From: Alphaproteobacteria bacterium
Lineage (GTDB): Bacteria; Pseudomonadota; Alphaproteobacteria; JAJTHO01; CANGYM01
DNA length: 33,668 nucleotides
Assembly: GCA_947458235.1 (NCBI GenBank)
Contig: CANGYP010000007.1
Span: forward strand, 1-33,668
Reading direction: 5' to 3'
The notes under the pieces were generated by a model. That model ran no database searches. It was not told the DNA's origin and worked only from the letters and a program-made list of their open reading frames with translations. Shown piece by piece: positions 7,381 through 15,917 of the stretch; the first letter of the stretch is position 1, and each line of letters opens with the position of its first letter. Made by a program: the position numbers and the translations under genes.

Positions 7381-7872
7381 ATGAAAAACCTACCAGATTT
7401 TTTTTATGTTCTTTTTGGCAAGATAGATCCTTGTTATTCTCCCAAGACGGATAATGCAAAACACCTTATCGAAACTTTTAGAACAGATGCCCAACGCGTG
7501 GTCATGCAAACAGATCCAGATGCTCTTGGTTTTCAGAGGCGCCAGACTATTTTGGTACAATCTCCAGGTGCCATTCCATCGGCAGTTATCTATCCAAAGG
7601 CAAAAAGCATAGCGAAAGCCTGTGTTCAGGGATATCTTTCAGGGAATGCAGAGGGTGCCCAAAGCAACCTTTGTACACTCTTGGACTACCTCATACAAGC
7701 CCCTAAACAAAAGGGATTTGCCCCAACGAAGCCATTTCTGGTGCCTGAAGAGATACAAGACTTGGTTTTAGTTGGTTTTTGCATAACCCCGCAGACTAAG
7801 GCAGGCGATACGGCTCAAATACCTTTGGTGGTTTTGTATACTTCAGGTGTGGCCCCGCTTTGGCGGGAGTGA
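7381..7872 (+). CDS. Hypothetical protein, 3' end overlapping a palindromic repeat
   Basis: I do not recognise this 163-residue product. It begins MKNLPDFFYVLFGKIDPCYS and has a central stretch QTILVQSPGAIPSAVIYPKA and a later hydrophobic strand DLVLVGFCITPQT. There is no signal peptide. Its last residues (SGVAPLWRE) and stop codon are encoded by a copy of the repeat described at 25047-25157, so the natural C-terminus may have been replaced when the repeat arrived. A TTG six bases earlier is an alternative start; the ATG with AGGA eleven bases upstream is preferred. The gene stands alone between a repeat-rich leader and a terminator hairpin and looks more AT-rich than the flanking core genes, so it is a candidate accessory gene. 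Confidence 0.65.
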   Translation: MKNLPDFFYVLFGKIDPCYSPKTDNAKHLIETFRTDAQRVVMQTDPDALGFQRRQTILVQSPGAIPSAVIYPKAKSIAKACVQGYLSGNAEGAQSNLCTLLDYLIQAPKQKGFAPTKPFLVPEEIQDLVLVGFCITPQTKAGDTAQIPLVVLYTSGVAPLWRE

Positions 7873-7890
7873 CACATTGAGGGTTTTCAG
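7854..7890 (+). repeat. Half copy of palindromic intergenic repeat (REP-like)
   Basis: These 37 bases match 25113-25149 at 33 positions. The shared core is a small hairpin, CCCGC-TTTG-GCGGG here and CCCGC-TTTC-GCGGG there, followed by TGACAC(C/A)TTGAGGGTTTT. The loop-side change keeps the stem paired. The first part lies inside the coding region of the orphan gene and supplies its TGA stop at 7870-7872. Only the right half of the longer element is recognisable at this site. Confidence 0.8.
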
Positions 7891-7956
7891 ATGTGCTGCT
7901 CTGAAACATGTCTCAGATGTGGGTGGACTTATACCCACCCACTTAGACCATTAAGC

Positions 7957-7995
7957 CCCCTCTAGCCGTACAGTGTTGGCTGGGGGGGATTTTTC
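7957..7995 (+). terminator. Intrinsic terminator after the orphan gene
   Basis: The left arm at 7957-7967 (CCCCTCTAGCC) pairs along eleven positions, two of them G-U, with 7978-7988 (GGCTGGGGGGG) around a ten-base loop, and ATTTTTC follows. It should end the plus-strand transcript and may also serve convergent sucD less efficiently. A second hairpin, GTGGGTGG at 7919-7926 with CCACCCAC at 7935-7942, lies just before it. The rest of the 157-base spacer shows no gene. Confidence 0.75.
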
Positions 7996-8029
7996 ACAAG
8001 CGGGGGTACTGTCTTGACCGTCCTCTGGC

Positions 8030-8902
8030 CTACCCCATTACCTTCTTCATCGTCTTCCCTAGCTCCGCAGGGGAGGAACACACGGTAATCCCCGCATCCC
8101 GCATGGCATTCATTTTTTCTTGGGCGGTGCCTTTGCCGCCAGCGATGATGGCGCCGGCGTGGCCCATACGTTTTCCGGCGGGGGCCGTGACACCGGCAAT
8201 AAAGCCCACCACGGGTTTTTTGATGGTGGCGTTTTTGATGAAAGCGGCGGCCTCTTCCTCAGCCGATCCGCCAATTTCACCGATCATGATGATGCCTTCG
8301 GTTTCGGGGTCCTTTAAAAACAAATCCACACAATCCACAAAGTTCGTGCCATTGACAGGGTCCCCCCCAATGCCGATGCAGGTGGACTGGCCCAAACCTT
8401 CTGCCGTGGTTTGCGCCACCGCTTCATAGGTTAGGGTTCCCGAGCGCGACACGATCCCAATTTTTCCACGGCGGTGAATATGACCGGGCATAATCCCGAT
8501 TTTGCATTCCCCAGGGGTAATAACACCTGGGCAGTTGGGGCCGATCAGGCGGCTGTTGGTGCCAGAAAGCGAGCGCTTGACCCGCACCATGTCCAGAACA
8601 GGGATACCCTCGGTAATGCAGACGATCAATTCAATACCAGCATCGATGGCCTCGCAAATGGCATCCGCCGCAAAAGGGGGTGGGACGTAAATCACCGAAG
8701 CATTGCAATCGGTGGCGGCCCGCGCATCGCGCACGGTGTCAAAAATGGGCAGATTCAGGTGTTTTCCGCCGCCCTTACCTGGGGTCACACCGCCCACCAT
8801 TTTGGTGCCATAGGCGATGGCCTGTTCCGAGTGAAAAGTCCCTTGGGCGCCAGTGAAACCTTGGCAGATAACCCGCGTATTGTTGTTGACCAAAACAGCC
8901 AT
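8030..8902 (-). CDS. sucD: Succinyl-CoA synthetase (ADP-forming), alpha subunit
   Basis: SucD is the CoA-binding and phosphohistidine-bearing subunit of succinyl-CoA synthetase, which makes ATP or GTP from succinyl-CoA in the TCA cycle. The 290-residue product is full length. The CoA-binding Rossmann domain begins [19 protein letters not shown] and includes [19 protein letters not shown]. The phosphorylated histidine lies in [19 protein letters not shown], and [19 protein letters not shown] is the expected ligase-domain signature. AGGG eight bases before the ATG is a fair ribosome site. It follows sucC by 25 bases in the normal order. The usual downstream genes sucA and sucB are missing; a terminator and an orphan gene lie there instead. 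Confidence 0.98.
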   Translation of the reverse strand: MAVLVNNNTRVICQGFTGAQGTFHSEQAIAYGTKMVGGVTPGKGGGKHLNLPIFDTVRDARAATDCNASVIYVPPPFAADAICEAIDAGIELIVCITEGIPVLDMVRVKRSLSGTNSRLIGPNCPGVITPGECKIGIMPGHIHRRGKIGIVSRSGTLTYEAVAQTTAEGLGQSTCIGIGGDPVNGTNFVDCVDLFLKDPETEGIIMIGEIGGSAEEEAAAFIKNATIKKPVVGFIAGVTAPAGKRMGHAGAIIAGGKGTAQEKMNAMRDAGITVCSSPAELGKTMKKVMG

Positions 8903-8927
8903 GATATAAACCCTATGTTATGAATGA

Positions 8928-10091
8928 TTATGGTTTTAACGTCGCCACAACTTTGGCCGCCGCATCCGCCAAATTATCGGCAGAGATGATGGGCAAACCC
9001 GATTCGGCCATGATTTTTTTGCCCAAATCCACGTTGGTGCCCTCTAACCGGACCACCAAGGGGACGTGCAAATTGATCTCGCGGGCGGCGGCAATGACGC
9101 CCTCAGCAATAATGTCACAGCGCATGATACCGCCAAAGATATTCACCAAAATGGCCTTCACATTCGGATCACGCAGAATGATTTTAAACGCAGCTGTGAC
9201 GCGCTCTTTGGTGGCTCCGCCGCCCACATCCAAAAAGTTCGCGGGGGAGGATCCGTACAATTTAATAATATCCATGGTGGCCATGGCCAAACCTGCGCCG
9301 TTAACCATACAGCCAATGTCCCCATCCAGCTTCACATAGTTCAAACTATGGGCCGTGGCTTCGATTTCTGCGGGGTCTTCTTCGGTTTCATCACGTAAGG
9401 CAAAAATATCGGGATGACGGAACAGGGCGTTATCATCAAAATTCATTTTGGCATCCAGTGCCACCAGATGATCGTCCTTCGTCACCACTAGGGGGTTAAT
9501 TTCCAGCATAGAGGCATCGGTGTCAATGAAGGCACGGTACATAGCCTCAAGAAACGTTGCGCATGCCTTGGCCGCATTGCCCGTCAGGCCCAGACCAAAC
9601 GCCACGCGGCGACCATGAAAGGGCATCAATCCTGTGACGGGATCCACCGTCAAAGTCATAATTTTTTCGGGGGTTTTCTCCGCCACATGTTCGATATCCA
9701 TCCCCCCCTCGGTGGAGGCAATGATGGTCACGCGGTATGTAGAACGATCAATCAACATGCCCAAGTAAAGTTCGCGGGCAATGGCGGAACCATCCTCAAT
9801 ATATACCCGCTCCACCTTTTTGCCTTCGGGGCCCGTTTGGTGGGTGACGAGCTGCATGCCCATGATTTTTTTGTACCAATCCAACGCCTCTTCGGGGGAT
9901 TTCGCCAACTTGACGCCCCCGCCAAGGCCACGACCACCAGCGTGAATCTGGGCCTTGATGACCCAGACGGGGCCCTTTAATTTGGCGATGGCCTCTTTGG
10001 CCTCAGCCTCTGAAAAAGCGGGATACCCCACAGGGGTAGCGACGTGATAGCGGGACAAAAGGGCCTTCGCCTGATACTCATGGATATTCAT
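8928..10091 (-). CDS. sucC: Succinyl-CoA synthetase (ADP-forming), beta subunit
   Basis: SucC carries the ATP-grasp nucleotide site and succinate site of succinyl-CoA synthetase and pairs with SucD. The 387-residue product starts with the family opening [20 protein letters not shown]. It shows the ATP-grasp segments [40 protein letters not shown] and [20 protein letters not shown]. The C-terminal ligase domain shows [20 protein letters not shown] and [19 protein letters not shown]. Length and motifs are complete. AGG lies seven bases before the ATG. It is the promoter-proximal gene of a sucC-sucD pair. The spacer to the divergent lipoprotein gene is short (about 77 bases), and I could not identify a convincing promoter in it. 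Confidence 0.98.
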   Translation of the reverse strand: MNIHEYQAKALLSRYHVATPVGYPAFSEAEAKEAIAKLKGPVWVIKAQIHAGGRGLGGGVKLAKSPEEALDWYKKIMGMQLVTHQTGPEGKKVERVYIEDGSAIARELYLGMLIDRSTYRVTIIASTEGGMDIEHVAEKTPEKIMTLTVDPVTGLMPFHGRRVAFGLGLTGNAAKACATFLEAMYRAFIDTDASMLEINPLVVTKDDHLVALDAKMNFDDNALFRHPDIFALRDETEEDPAEIEATAHSLNYVKLDGDIGCMVNGAGLAMATMDIIKLYGSSPANFLDVGGGATKERVTAAFKIILRDPNVKAILVNIFGGIMRCDIIAEGVIAAAREINLHVPLVVRLEGTNVDLGKKIMAESGLPIISADNLADAAAKVVATLKP

Positions 10092-10168
10092 GGAACAACC
10101 TGAAAAACTTTTAACATTTTGGGTGTAGTATGGTTATCGTATCTTTTCTTCATTCGCAACCAAAAAGT

Positions 10169-10585
10169 ATGACGCGCCCCCTTTTTCTCACCTTATGGCT
10201 TGTTTTAACAGCATGTAGCAGTGTTCCTGTCAGTCCTCACCCCTACAAATTGGCCTATGCCTTCAACACGTTGGATTTGGATCATGACGGGGGAATCTCT
10301 TACGAAGAGTGGTATCACGGCGTTTATCTGGAGCGCATGTGGTTTTATGGCAAATGTGATTATGGACTGGATCGCAAAATTTATCTTAGCGACGCCCGCA
10401 CCTGCGGCATGAGCGATGATGCGTTTGTGTATTACGATCAAAATAAGAACGGATTTATTGAGGTGGATGAATTCAAAAATCTGCAACCCAAAGCGTTTTT
10501 TGCCTTTGCAGATCGCAATCAGGACGGCACCTTAAGCGCATCAGAATACAGCCGTGTTGCCATCACCATAAGTCCAGTGCCGTGA
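10169..10585 (+). CDS. Predicted lipoprotein with three EF-hand calcium-binding loops
   Basis: The 138-residue product starts with a lipoprotein signal peptide (MTRPLFLTLWLVLTAC). The lipobox LTAC puts the modified Cys at residue 16, and the Ser after it suggests outer-membrane sorting. Three 12-residue EF-hand loops follow: DLDHDGGISYEE (36-47), DQNKNGFIEVDE (90-101) and DRNQDGTLSASE (115-126). All three have the acidic or amide ligands, central Gly and final Glu expected for calcium binding. Cys63 and Cys79 could form a disulfide. An ATG 39 bases upstream gives a longer N-terminus. I prefer the start shown because it gives a compact signal peptide, although neither start has a strong ribosome site. 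The role is unknown; calcium buffering or calcium-dependent envelope interaction is plausible. Confidence 0.82.
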   Translation: MTRPLFLTLWLVLTACSSVPVSPHPYKLAYAFNTLDLDHDGGISYEEWYHGVYLERMWFYGKCDYGLDRKIYLSDARTCGMSDDAFVYYDQNKNGFIEVDEFKNLQPKAFFAFADRNQDGTLSASEYSRVAITISPVP

Positions 10586-10649
10586 CTCTGGGCCAAATAT
10601 ATGCTTTTAGGATATGCGACAACGCCTCGTGATTACAAACGGCTCTATA

Positions 10650-10780
10650 CTATAGTGTTTTCAATTTATTTTCGTACTGAGCAGAGAACAAGTCCAGCGG
10701 AGCGATGCCTAGTGAATCTAGGTGAGCGACGCTAGGCGCCGTTCGCAGGCCAGTACGGGAATAAAGTGGAAATACTATAG
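10650..10780. repeat. 131-bp imperfect palindromic element with 30-bp terminal inverted repeats
   Basis: The ends at 10650-10679 and 10751-10780 are inverted copies matching at 25 of 30 positions. Both begin CTATAGT and end CGTACTG when read inward. Four of the five differences would still pair as G-U in RNA, so a plus-strand transcript could form an almost continuous 30-bp stem. Inside lie a palindrome CCTAG-TGAAT-CTAGG and a 36-base block (10725-10760) that recurs at 28086-28121. The stop codon of icd (10775-10777) is inside the right terminal repeat. No coding region is present, so this looks like a non-autonomous mobile repeat. Confidence 0.78.
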
Positions 10781-12004
10781 GCTTTTCGTAGCCATAGCAC
10801 GTTCAAAATGCCGCGCAATGGCCCCGATGAAGGCTTGGGTGTTCAGCCATGTTTGGCCTTCCCCGATCAACAGGGCCATATCTCTGGTCATTTCCCCGTT
10901 TTCTACGGTGGCGATGCAGGCTTCCTCGAGGGTTTGGCTAAAGGCCTTTAAGGCGTCGTTGTTGTCCATGTTGCCACGGTGCCACAGACCACGGGTCCAC
11001 GCAAAAATAGAGGCAATGGGATTGGTGGAGGTTTCCGCGCCCCGCTGGTGACGGCGAAAGTGGCGGGTGACGGTGCCATGGGCCGCTTCACTTTCCACCG
11101 TTTTACCATCGGGGGTCAGCAGGATAGACGTCATCAATCCCAAGGATCCAAACCCCTGCGCTACGGAATCCGATTGCACATCCCCATCATAATTTTTACA
11201 CGCCCACACAAAATTCCCATCCCATCGCAGGGCCGAGGCCACCATGTCATCAATCAAACGATGTTGATAGGTGATGTTTTTTTCAGCGAAGGCCTCTTTG
11301 AATTCAGCATCAAAAACATCCTGAAAAATATCTTTAAAACGGCCATCGTATTTTTTCAAAATGGTGTTTTTTGTGGACAAATACACTGGCCAACCCCGAT
11401 GTAGGCCATAGTTCAAACACGAACGCGCAAAACCCCGAATGGATTCATCCAAGTTATACATGGCCATGGCCACCCCTGGGGATTCAAAATCGTAAACCTT
11501 ATGGGCAATGACGTCTCCTTTGCCGTCTTTGGGGGTGAAGGTGATGGTCAGGGTTCCTGCACAGGGCACCAGAAAATCCGTGGCTTTATACTGATCCCCA
11601 AAGGCATGACGCCCAATGGCAATGGGATGGGTCCAGCCAGGAACCAGACGGGGAACGTTTTTGATGATGATGGGCTCCCGAAAGACGGTGCCGCCCAAAA
11701 TGTTCCGAATGGTGCCGTTGGGGGAGGCCCACATTTTTTTTAAGCCAAACTCCGCCACCCGCGCCTCATCCGCCGTGATGGTGGCGCATTTGATGGCCAC
11801 ACCATACTTTTGGGTGGCTAGGGCAGAATCAATGGTCACCTGATCGTTGCTGGCATCCCGCGACTGAATGGACAAATCATAATAATCAATGGGCAAGTCC
11901 AGATAGGGATGAATCAATGTTTCTTTGATCAGATCCCACATCACGCGGGCCATTTCATCGCCGTCCATTTCCACAATGGGGTTTTTCACGATAATTTTCT
12001 TCAT
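10775..12004 (-). CDS. icd: NADP-dependent isocitrate dehydrogenase
   Basis: Icd oxidatively decarboxylates isocitrate to 2-oxoglutarate in the TCA cycle. The 409-residue protein is the homodimeric eukaryote-like type, not the E. coli type. It opens [17 protein letters not shown] and contains [20 protein letters not shown], the substrate loop [33 protein letters not shown], the metal-binding [18 protein letters not shown] and the cofactor-site [11 protein letters not shown]. It is complete. The last codon and TAG stop fall inside the right end of a palindromic element. The upstream 236-base spacer holds a weak -10-like TATAAA. The gene is separate from sucCD but lies on the same strand, so three TCA genes group here. 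Confidence 0.97.
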   Translation of the reverse strand: MKKIIVKNPIVEMDGDEMARVMWDLIKETLIHPYLDLPIDYYDLSIQSRDASNDQVTIDSALATQKYGVAIKCATITADEARVAEFGLKKMWASPNGTIRNILGGTVFREPIIIKNVPRLVPGWTHPIAIGRHAFGDQYKATDFLVPCAGTLTITFTPKDGKGDVIAHKVYDFESPGVAMAMYNLDESIRGFARSCLNYGLHRGWPVYLSTKNTILKKYDGRFKDIFQDVFDAEFKEAFAEKNITYQHRLIDDMVASALRWDGNFVWACKNYDGDVQSDSVAQGFGSLGLMTSILLTPDGKTVESEAAHGTVTRHFRRHQRGAETSTNPIASIFAWTRGLWHRGNMDNNDALKAFSQTLEEACIATVENGEMTRDMALLIGEGQTWLNTQAFIGAIARHFERAMATKSL

Positions 12005-12207
12005 GATACACTCTCTGGCTGTGCTGCTAAGGATGTTGCCCTCACTTTATAGCAAAGATGTTGAGAAAGTCTTGCCCTAAATACATGTATGCATTTACTG
12101 GGTTTTGATAAGAGCCGTTTTCTTTTGCCACGCGGCCACGTGTTGTTGGGCGGCCTTTCGTTGTTTGGGGGTGGCAGTGTCCTGTTAGGGGAACAAAGAA
12201 GGCGTGG

Positions 12208-12227
12208 GTTGTATAAACGCATACAAC
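12208..12227. other. Hairpin in the icd-iscA spacer
   Basis: GTTGTAT at 12208-12214 pairs perfectly with ATACAAC at 12221-12227 around a six-base loop. It lies 14 bases past the iscA stop on the minus strand and has no T run, so it may be a weak terminator of the isc operon or a protein-binding palindrome. The rest of the 236-base spacer (12005-12240) contains only a possible -10 box for icd and no convincing gene. Confidence 0.5.
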
Positions 12228-12240
12228 ATCCCGATCAAGG

Positions 12241-12576
12241 TCACACGTGAAACGATTCCCCGCAGCCACATTTCCCCTTTTCGTTGGGGTTGCGAAAGAT
12301 AAATCCCGATGAGGTATCGGTTTCTTCGAAATCCATCTCTGTGCCCAGAACATACATCAGGGCTTTGGGGTCGATGAGCAACAACAGATCATCCATGACC
12401 ACTTTTTCATCAAAAGGTTGAGTGTCATAGGCATAAGAGAGTTTATAGCGCAGGCCCGAACATCCCTTGGTTTCCAAACCAATGCGCAGGCCCAGAGGTG
12501 GGTCCCCCTCTTTGGCATGGATTAAATCCAAAACCCGACGTTTGGCGCTGTCTGTGATGGTGATGGGGGATCGCAT
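12241..12576 (-). CDS. iscA: A-type iron-sulfur carrier protein (IscA/SufA/ErpA family)
   Basis: A-type carriers receive iron-sulfur clusters from the IscU scaffold and deliver them to target enzymes. The 111-residue product has the three invariant cysteines: Cys39 in ETKGCSGLRY and Cys103 and Cys105 in KCGCGESF. The family strands PITITDSAKRRVLDLI and the C-terminal SSGFIFRNPNEKGKC are also present. The frame is open 20 residues further upstream. I chose the ATG at 12576 because it comes one base after the iscU stop and matches the family length, so translation is probably coupled. It is the last gene of the iscR cluster here. The usual following genes hscB, hscA and fdx are absent. Whether it is IscA, SufA or ErpA by descent cannot be settled by eye. 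Confidence 0.93.
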   Translation of the reverse strand: MRSPITITDSAKRRVLDLIHAKEGDPPLGLRIGLETKGCSGLRYKLSYAYDTQPFDEKVVMDDLLLLIDPKALMYVLGTEMDFEETDTSSGFIFRNPNEKGKCGCGESFHV

Positions 12577-12577
12577 A

Positions 12578-12988
12578 TCAGGCCGCCGGTGCCTCGGATG
12601 TTGTTTTTTTAGATTGTTTCTCTTTGTAATCGGCAATGGCGGCCTTGATGGCGTCCTCTGCCAAAATCGAGCAGTGAATTTTCACAGGGGGCAGGGCCAG
12701 ATGGTTGGCGATGTCTGTGTTTTTCAGATTTTCTGCCTCGCTGAGGTTTTTCCCCTTTAACCACTGCGTGGCTAAGCTGCTGGAGGCAATGGCGGATCCA
12801 CACCCAAAGGTTTTGAATTTTGCATCCTCAATCACACCAGCATCATTAACGCGGATTTGTAATTTCATAACATCACCGCACGCGGGGGCCCCCACCAGAC
12901 CAGTGCCCACCCGATCATCCGCTTTATCAAGGGACCCCACGTTGCGGGGATTGTTGTAGTGATCCAGAAGTTGGTTGCTGTAAGTCAT
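12578..12988 (-). CDS. iscU: Iron-sulfur cluster assembly scaffold IscU
   Basis: IscU is the scaffold on which IscS-derived sulfur and iron are built into [2Fe-2S] and [4Fe-4S] clusters. The 136-residue product shows all cluster ligands: Cys37 in GAPACGDVM (with Asp39), Cys63 in KTFGCGSAIASSS, and His105-Cys106 in VKIHCSI. The HscA recognition motif LPPVK is intact at 99-103, which implies that an HscA/HscB chaperone pair exists elsewhere in the genome. The start MTYSNQLLDHY has GGAG eight bases upstream; the 40 extra in-frame residues before it are an artefact of translating a tandem repeat. A short C-terminal extension rich in Lys, Thr and Ala follows the conserved domain. Confidence 0.97.
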   Translation of the reverse strand: MTYSNQLLDHYNNPRNVGSLDKADDRVGTGLVGAPACGDVMKLQIRVNDAGVIEDAKFKTFGCGSAIASSSLATQWLKGKNLSEAENLKNTDIANHLALPPVKIHCSILAEDAIKAAIADYKEKQSKKTTSEAPAA

Positions 12989-13010
12989 GATAAAAACTCC
13001 GTTTTTTTGT

Positions 13011-13044
13011 GAGTGGTGAGTGGTGAGTGGTGAGTGGTGAGTGG
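13011..13044. repeat. Tandem heptanucleotide repeat (GAGTGGT)x4.9
   Basis: Four perfect copies of GAGTGGT plus six further bases fill most of the 59-base gap between the iscS stop and the iscU start. The array is inside the operon and outside coding sequence, and it ends 22 bases before the iscU ATG on the minus strand. Copy-number change would alter spacing or mRNA folding ahead of iscU without disturbing a protein. Confidence 0.92.
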
Positions 13045-13047
13045 CAA

Positions 13048-14301
13048 TCAATGCCCTGTCCATTGAATGGTGCGTAGGTCGATGCCTTCTTCCTTCACCA
13101 TTTCCCACAGAGGGGACATGGCGCGTAGTTTGGTGACGGCGGCGATGAGGGAGGCGGCAGCCTGACGGACCTCGTCCTCTGTGGTAAAGCGGCCAAAACC
13201 GATGCGTAAGCTGGTGTGGGCCAGCTCTTCCTCCACACCCAACGCCCGCAACACATAGGAGGGCTCTAAAGAAGCGGAGGTACAGGCGGACCCCGAAGAC
13301 ACCGCCAGATCCTTAATGGACATCATGAGTGACTCCCCCTCAACAAACGCAAAGCTGATATTGAGATTGCTTGGGATACGCTGTTGTTTGTCGCCGTTGA
13401 TATGCAAATCTGTTAAGGCTTCACTTAAGAGATTCAGAAAAAGATCGCGGTAAGACGTGAGGCGTTTGTTTTCCTCGGTCATTTCGGTTTTGGCCAGACG
13501 ACAGGCTTCGCCCAAGCCCACGCACAGCGGGGTGGGCAGCGTTCCAGAACGCATGCCGCGCTCTTGCCCGCCGCCGTGAATGATGGCAGACAGACGCACC
13601 CGCGGGTTGCGCCGGCGCACGTACAGGGCCCCGATGCCTTTGGGGCCGTAGAGTTTGTGGCCGGAGATGCTGAGCAGATCAATGTTCATGGCCTCCACAT
13701 CCAGCGGAATTTTTCCCGCCGCTTGGGCGGCGTCGGTGTGAAAGAAAACTCCGCGCTCTCGGCATAGCTTGCCAATGTCGGCCAGCGGTTGAATCACCCC
13801 AATTTCATTGTTCACGGCCATAATGGACACAATGGCCGTTTGGTCCGTTAAGGATTGCGCCAGCAAGTCAAGGTCAATGAGTCCGTTCGCCATGACGGGC
13901 AGATAGGTGACGTGAAATCCGTCTTCCTCTAGGTGGCGGCAGGCATCCAGAACACATTTGTGCTCGGTGACACAGGTGACGATATGATTTTTTCTGCCTT
14001 TGTAAAAAGACGCCACACCTTTGATGGCAAGGTTGTTGGATTCGGTGGCGCCTGAGGTAAAGATGATATCTTTGGCCTCGGCCCCGATCAAATCCGCGAT
14101 GTGCTCTCGGGCCATCAGGGTGGCCTCTTCCGCTTCCCATCCATATTCATGGTTGCGGGAATGGGGATTGCCGAATTTTTCCGTGAACCAAGGGATCATG
14201 GCCTCAACCACTCTGGGGTCGCAGGGGGTTGTGGCCTGATAGTCCATATAAATGGGTCTTTGGCGGGGGGCGGCGGTGGGGAGTGTGTAAATGTTATTCA
14301 T
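13048..14301 (-). CDS. iscS: Cysteine desulfurase IscS
   Basis: IscS removes sulfur from cysteine as an enzyme-bound persulfide and passes it to IscU, tRNA thiolation enzymes and other acceptors. The 417-residue PLP enzyme shows the cofactor lysine Lys216 in [14 protein letters not shown] and His114 in TEHKCVLD. The long mobile loop carries the catalytic Cys340 in [18 protein letters not shown], typical of group I enzymes. The extended C-terminus ([20 protein letters not shown]) matches IscS proteins that dock IscU. It follows the nifS-like gene by eight bases and precedes iscU, from which it is separated by a heptanucleotide repeat array. Confidence 0.97.
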   Translation of the reverse strand: MNNIYTLPTAAPRQRPIYMDYQATTPCDPRVVEAMIPWFTEKFGNPHSRNHEYGWEAEEATLMAREHIADLIGAEAKDIIFTSGATESNNLAIKGVASFYKGRKNHIVTCVTEHKCVLDACRHLEEDGFHVTYLPVMANGLIDLDLLAQSLTDQTAIVSIMAVNNEIGVIQPLADIGKLCRERGVFFHTDAAQAAGKIPLDVEAMNIDLLSISGHKLYGPKGIGALYVRRRNPRVRLSAIIHGGGQERGMRSGTLPTPLCVGLGEACRLAKTEMTEENKRLTSYRDLFLNLLSEALTDLHINGDKQQRIPSNLNISFAFVEGESLMMSIKDLAVSSGSACTSASLEPSYVLRALGVEEELAHTSLRIGFGRFTTEDEVRQAAASLIAAVTKLRAMSPLWEMVKEEGIDLRTIQWTGH

Positions 14302-14309
14302 AAAATGTT

Positions 14310-15404
14310 TCAGGCAACCTTTTGAAGATCATTGTATTTTTGAAGGAGAGATAACCAAGACTGAGAGATGCGTTCAAAATCTTGGGCCGTGGTGGCGTGA
14401 CCGCTGCTGATGCGCATGGCGCAGGCTGCTTCGGTTTCAGAAAAGCCCATGGCCCGTAAAACGGGGGATGGGGTGATTTTTCCCGACGAACAAGCGGCCC
14501 CAGCCGATACAGAAATCCCCGCCAGATCGCAATGAATAACTTGGGTGTCTGCTGATACGCGGGGCATGATGACACAGGTGGTGTTGGGAAGGCGCGGGGT
14601 GTTATCCCCCACAACAATGCCCCCGTTGTCTTTGAAGGTGGCCTCCATGGTGTCGTGAAGGGGTCTTAGATGGTTTTGATCGGATAGGGCATCACAAAGG
14701 GCCGTAAGACCCGCAAGGGCCACGGTGTTTTCCGTGCCAGCGCGGCGGCGGTGTTCTTGATTGCCCCCAAAAATCAGGGGCTCAATGCAATCTGCGCATC
14801 GGGATACAACGGCCCCTACCCCCTTGGGCCCCCCGATTTTATGAAAGGCAAAGGTGGCAAAGTCACAATAGGGCAAAACATCATCCAGCGCGATTTTCCC
14901 AAACGCCTGAACCATATCGCAGTGCAGGGAAACGCCAGCGTTGTAGGCCAGATTGGCAATATCGTCCATGGGCTGGATCACGCCTGTTTCATTGTTAGCG
15001 GCCATCACGGAAATTAGGGCGGGTTTATGATGATCCATCATGGTTTTCAGTGCGTTAAGATCCACAAGGCCCGCTTGGGTCACGGGGATGGTGGCGGTGA
15101 CATGGGGATTGTTCATCACCGAGGCATGTTCCACCGCGCTGCATAATACGGGTTTTCCCGCAAAGGCGGCCAAGACAGTGGTGTTGGCTTCACTGCCCCC
15201 GCTGGTGAAAAGAATTTGTCCTGCTTTTATGTTCAGGCGGTTGGCAAGGCTTTCGCGGGCCACTGTCACAATACGTCTGGCGGCCACACCATCACGGTGG
15301 ACGGATGATGGGTTGCCAAAAAGGTCCATAGCCTGAACCATGGCCTCTTGAACGGCGGGATGCAGGGGGCTGGTGGCATTATAATCCAGATAAATGCGCG
15401 TCAT
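14310..15404 (-). CDS. Second cysteine desulfurase, NifS/IscS-like
   Basis: The 364-residue product is a second group I-type PLP cysteine desulfurase directly before iscS. It starts [20 protein letters not shown] and has the PLP lysine Lys189 in [11 protein letters not shown] and the catalytic loop cysteine Cys305 in [18 protein letters not shown]. It is about 50 residues shorter than IscS, lacks the IscU-docking tail, and diverges strongly from its neighbour, so this is an old paralogue and not a recent tandem copy. A two-desulfurase arrangement ahead of iscU is known from Rickettsiales. The start overlaps the iscR stop as ATGA and has AAGGG just upstream. The acceptor of its sulfur is unknown. 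Confidence 0.93.
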   Translation of the reverse strand: MTRIYLDYNATSPLHPAVQEAMVQAMDLFGNPSSVHRDGVAARRIVTVARESLANRLNIKAGQILFTSGGSEANTTVLAAFAGKPVLCSAVEHASVMNNPHVTATIPVTQAGLVDLNALKTMMDHHKPALISVMAANNETGVIQPMDDIANLAYNAGVSLHCDMVQAFGKIALDDVLPYCDFATFAFHKIGGPKGVGAVVSRCADCIEPLIFGGNQEHRRRAGTENTVALAGLTALCDALSDQNHLRPLHDTMEATFKDNGGIVVGDNTPRLPNTTCVIMPRVSADTQVIHCDLAGISVSAGAACSSGKITPSPVLRAMGFSETEAACAMRISSGHATTAQDFERISQSWLSLLQKYNDLQKVA

Positions 15405-15841
15405 GATACCCTTACCTGTTTTTGTGAGGTGGCAGGGGTTAGGCGTTTGTTGCACACATCCGACAGCGTCACGGTGGCTAGAAAATGATAGATGTTGGCC
15501 CCCAAGGCCTCCCAAAGGTCATGGGTCAGGCACTTGGCGTTTTCTTTCATACAGCCCCGCCCAGAATGGCAACGGGTGATGGTGATGGGCTCGTCCACGG
15601 CGGTGATGATGTCGGCAATGATGGTTTTTTCTGGTGGATGGCTGAGCTGATAGCCCCCCCCTGGGCCCCGCGTACTTTCCACGAGTCCCGCGCGTCTGAG
15701 TTTGGCAAACAGCTGTTCCAAATACGGCAGGGAAATGGCCTGACGCTCGGAAATGTCCTTCAGAGTCACGGGCTGCGGGCCCCATTGCACCAAATCGACG
15801 CAGGACATCACCGCATAACGACCTTGGGTATTTAATTTCAT
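15401..15841 (-). CDS. iscR: Rrf2 family Fe-S cluster regulator IscR
   Basis: IscR binds a [2Fe-2S] cluster and, when loaded, represses the isc operon. The 146-residue product has an N-terminal winged helix (MKLNTQGRYAVMSCVDLVQW, LPYLEQLFAKLRRAGLVEST, RGPGGGYQL) and the cluster-binding segment with Cys91, Cys97, Cys104 and His107 (RCHSGRGCMKENAKCLTH). The last two cysteines are seven residues apart, against six in E. coli, but the ligand set looks intact. It is the first gene of the minus-strand cluster, with AGGA nine bases upstream, and its stop overlaps the following desulfurase gene. A likely autoregulatory operator lies 56-80 bases before its start codon. Confidence 0.95.
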   Translation of the reverse strand: MKLNTQGRYAVMSCVDLVQWGPQPVTLKDISERQAISLPYLEQLFAKLRRAGLVESTRGPGGGYQLSHPPEKTIIADIITAVDEPITITRCHSGRGCMKENAKCLTHDLWEALGANIYHFLATVTLSDVCNKRLTPATSQKQVRVS

Positions 15842-15888
15842 TGCCTTAAATCCTGCGGATATGGTACAGACGTTTACAATCGTTCTTT

Positions 15889-15917
15889 ACTCTACAATAC
15901 CCTAGTAAAACAGTCAA
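15889..15917 (-). promoter_or_regulatory. Sigma-70-type promoter of iscR
   Basis: On the minus strand TTGACT (15912-15917) is five of six to the -35 consensus. It is followed after 17 bases by TAGAGT (15889-15894), a moderate -10. Transcription would begin near 15882, leaving a leader of about 40 bases before the iscR ATG at 15841. The -35 box lies within the predicted IscR operator. Confidence 0.65.

Noticed and set aside
9752-9980. Open frames antisense to sucC.
   Set aside because: sucC is complete and highly conserved here, so these are coding shadows.
12001-12353. Minus-strand open frames in the icd-iscA spacer and across the iscA 3' end.
   Set aside because: Their compositions look random, they have no ribosome site and one overlaps iscA in another frame.
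13011-13044. The heptanucleotide array as a possible CRISPR-like repeat.
   Set aside because: Units are 7 bases with no spacers, and no cas genes are present.
14310-15404. The NifS-like gene and iscS as a recent tandem duplication.
   Set aside because: The proteins differ in length and at most positions, so they are old paralogues and not a fresh copy event.
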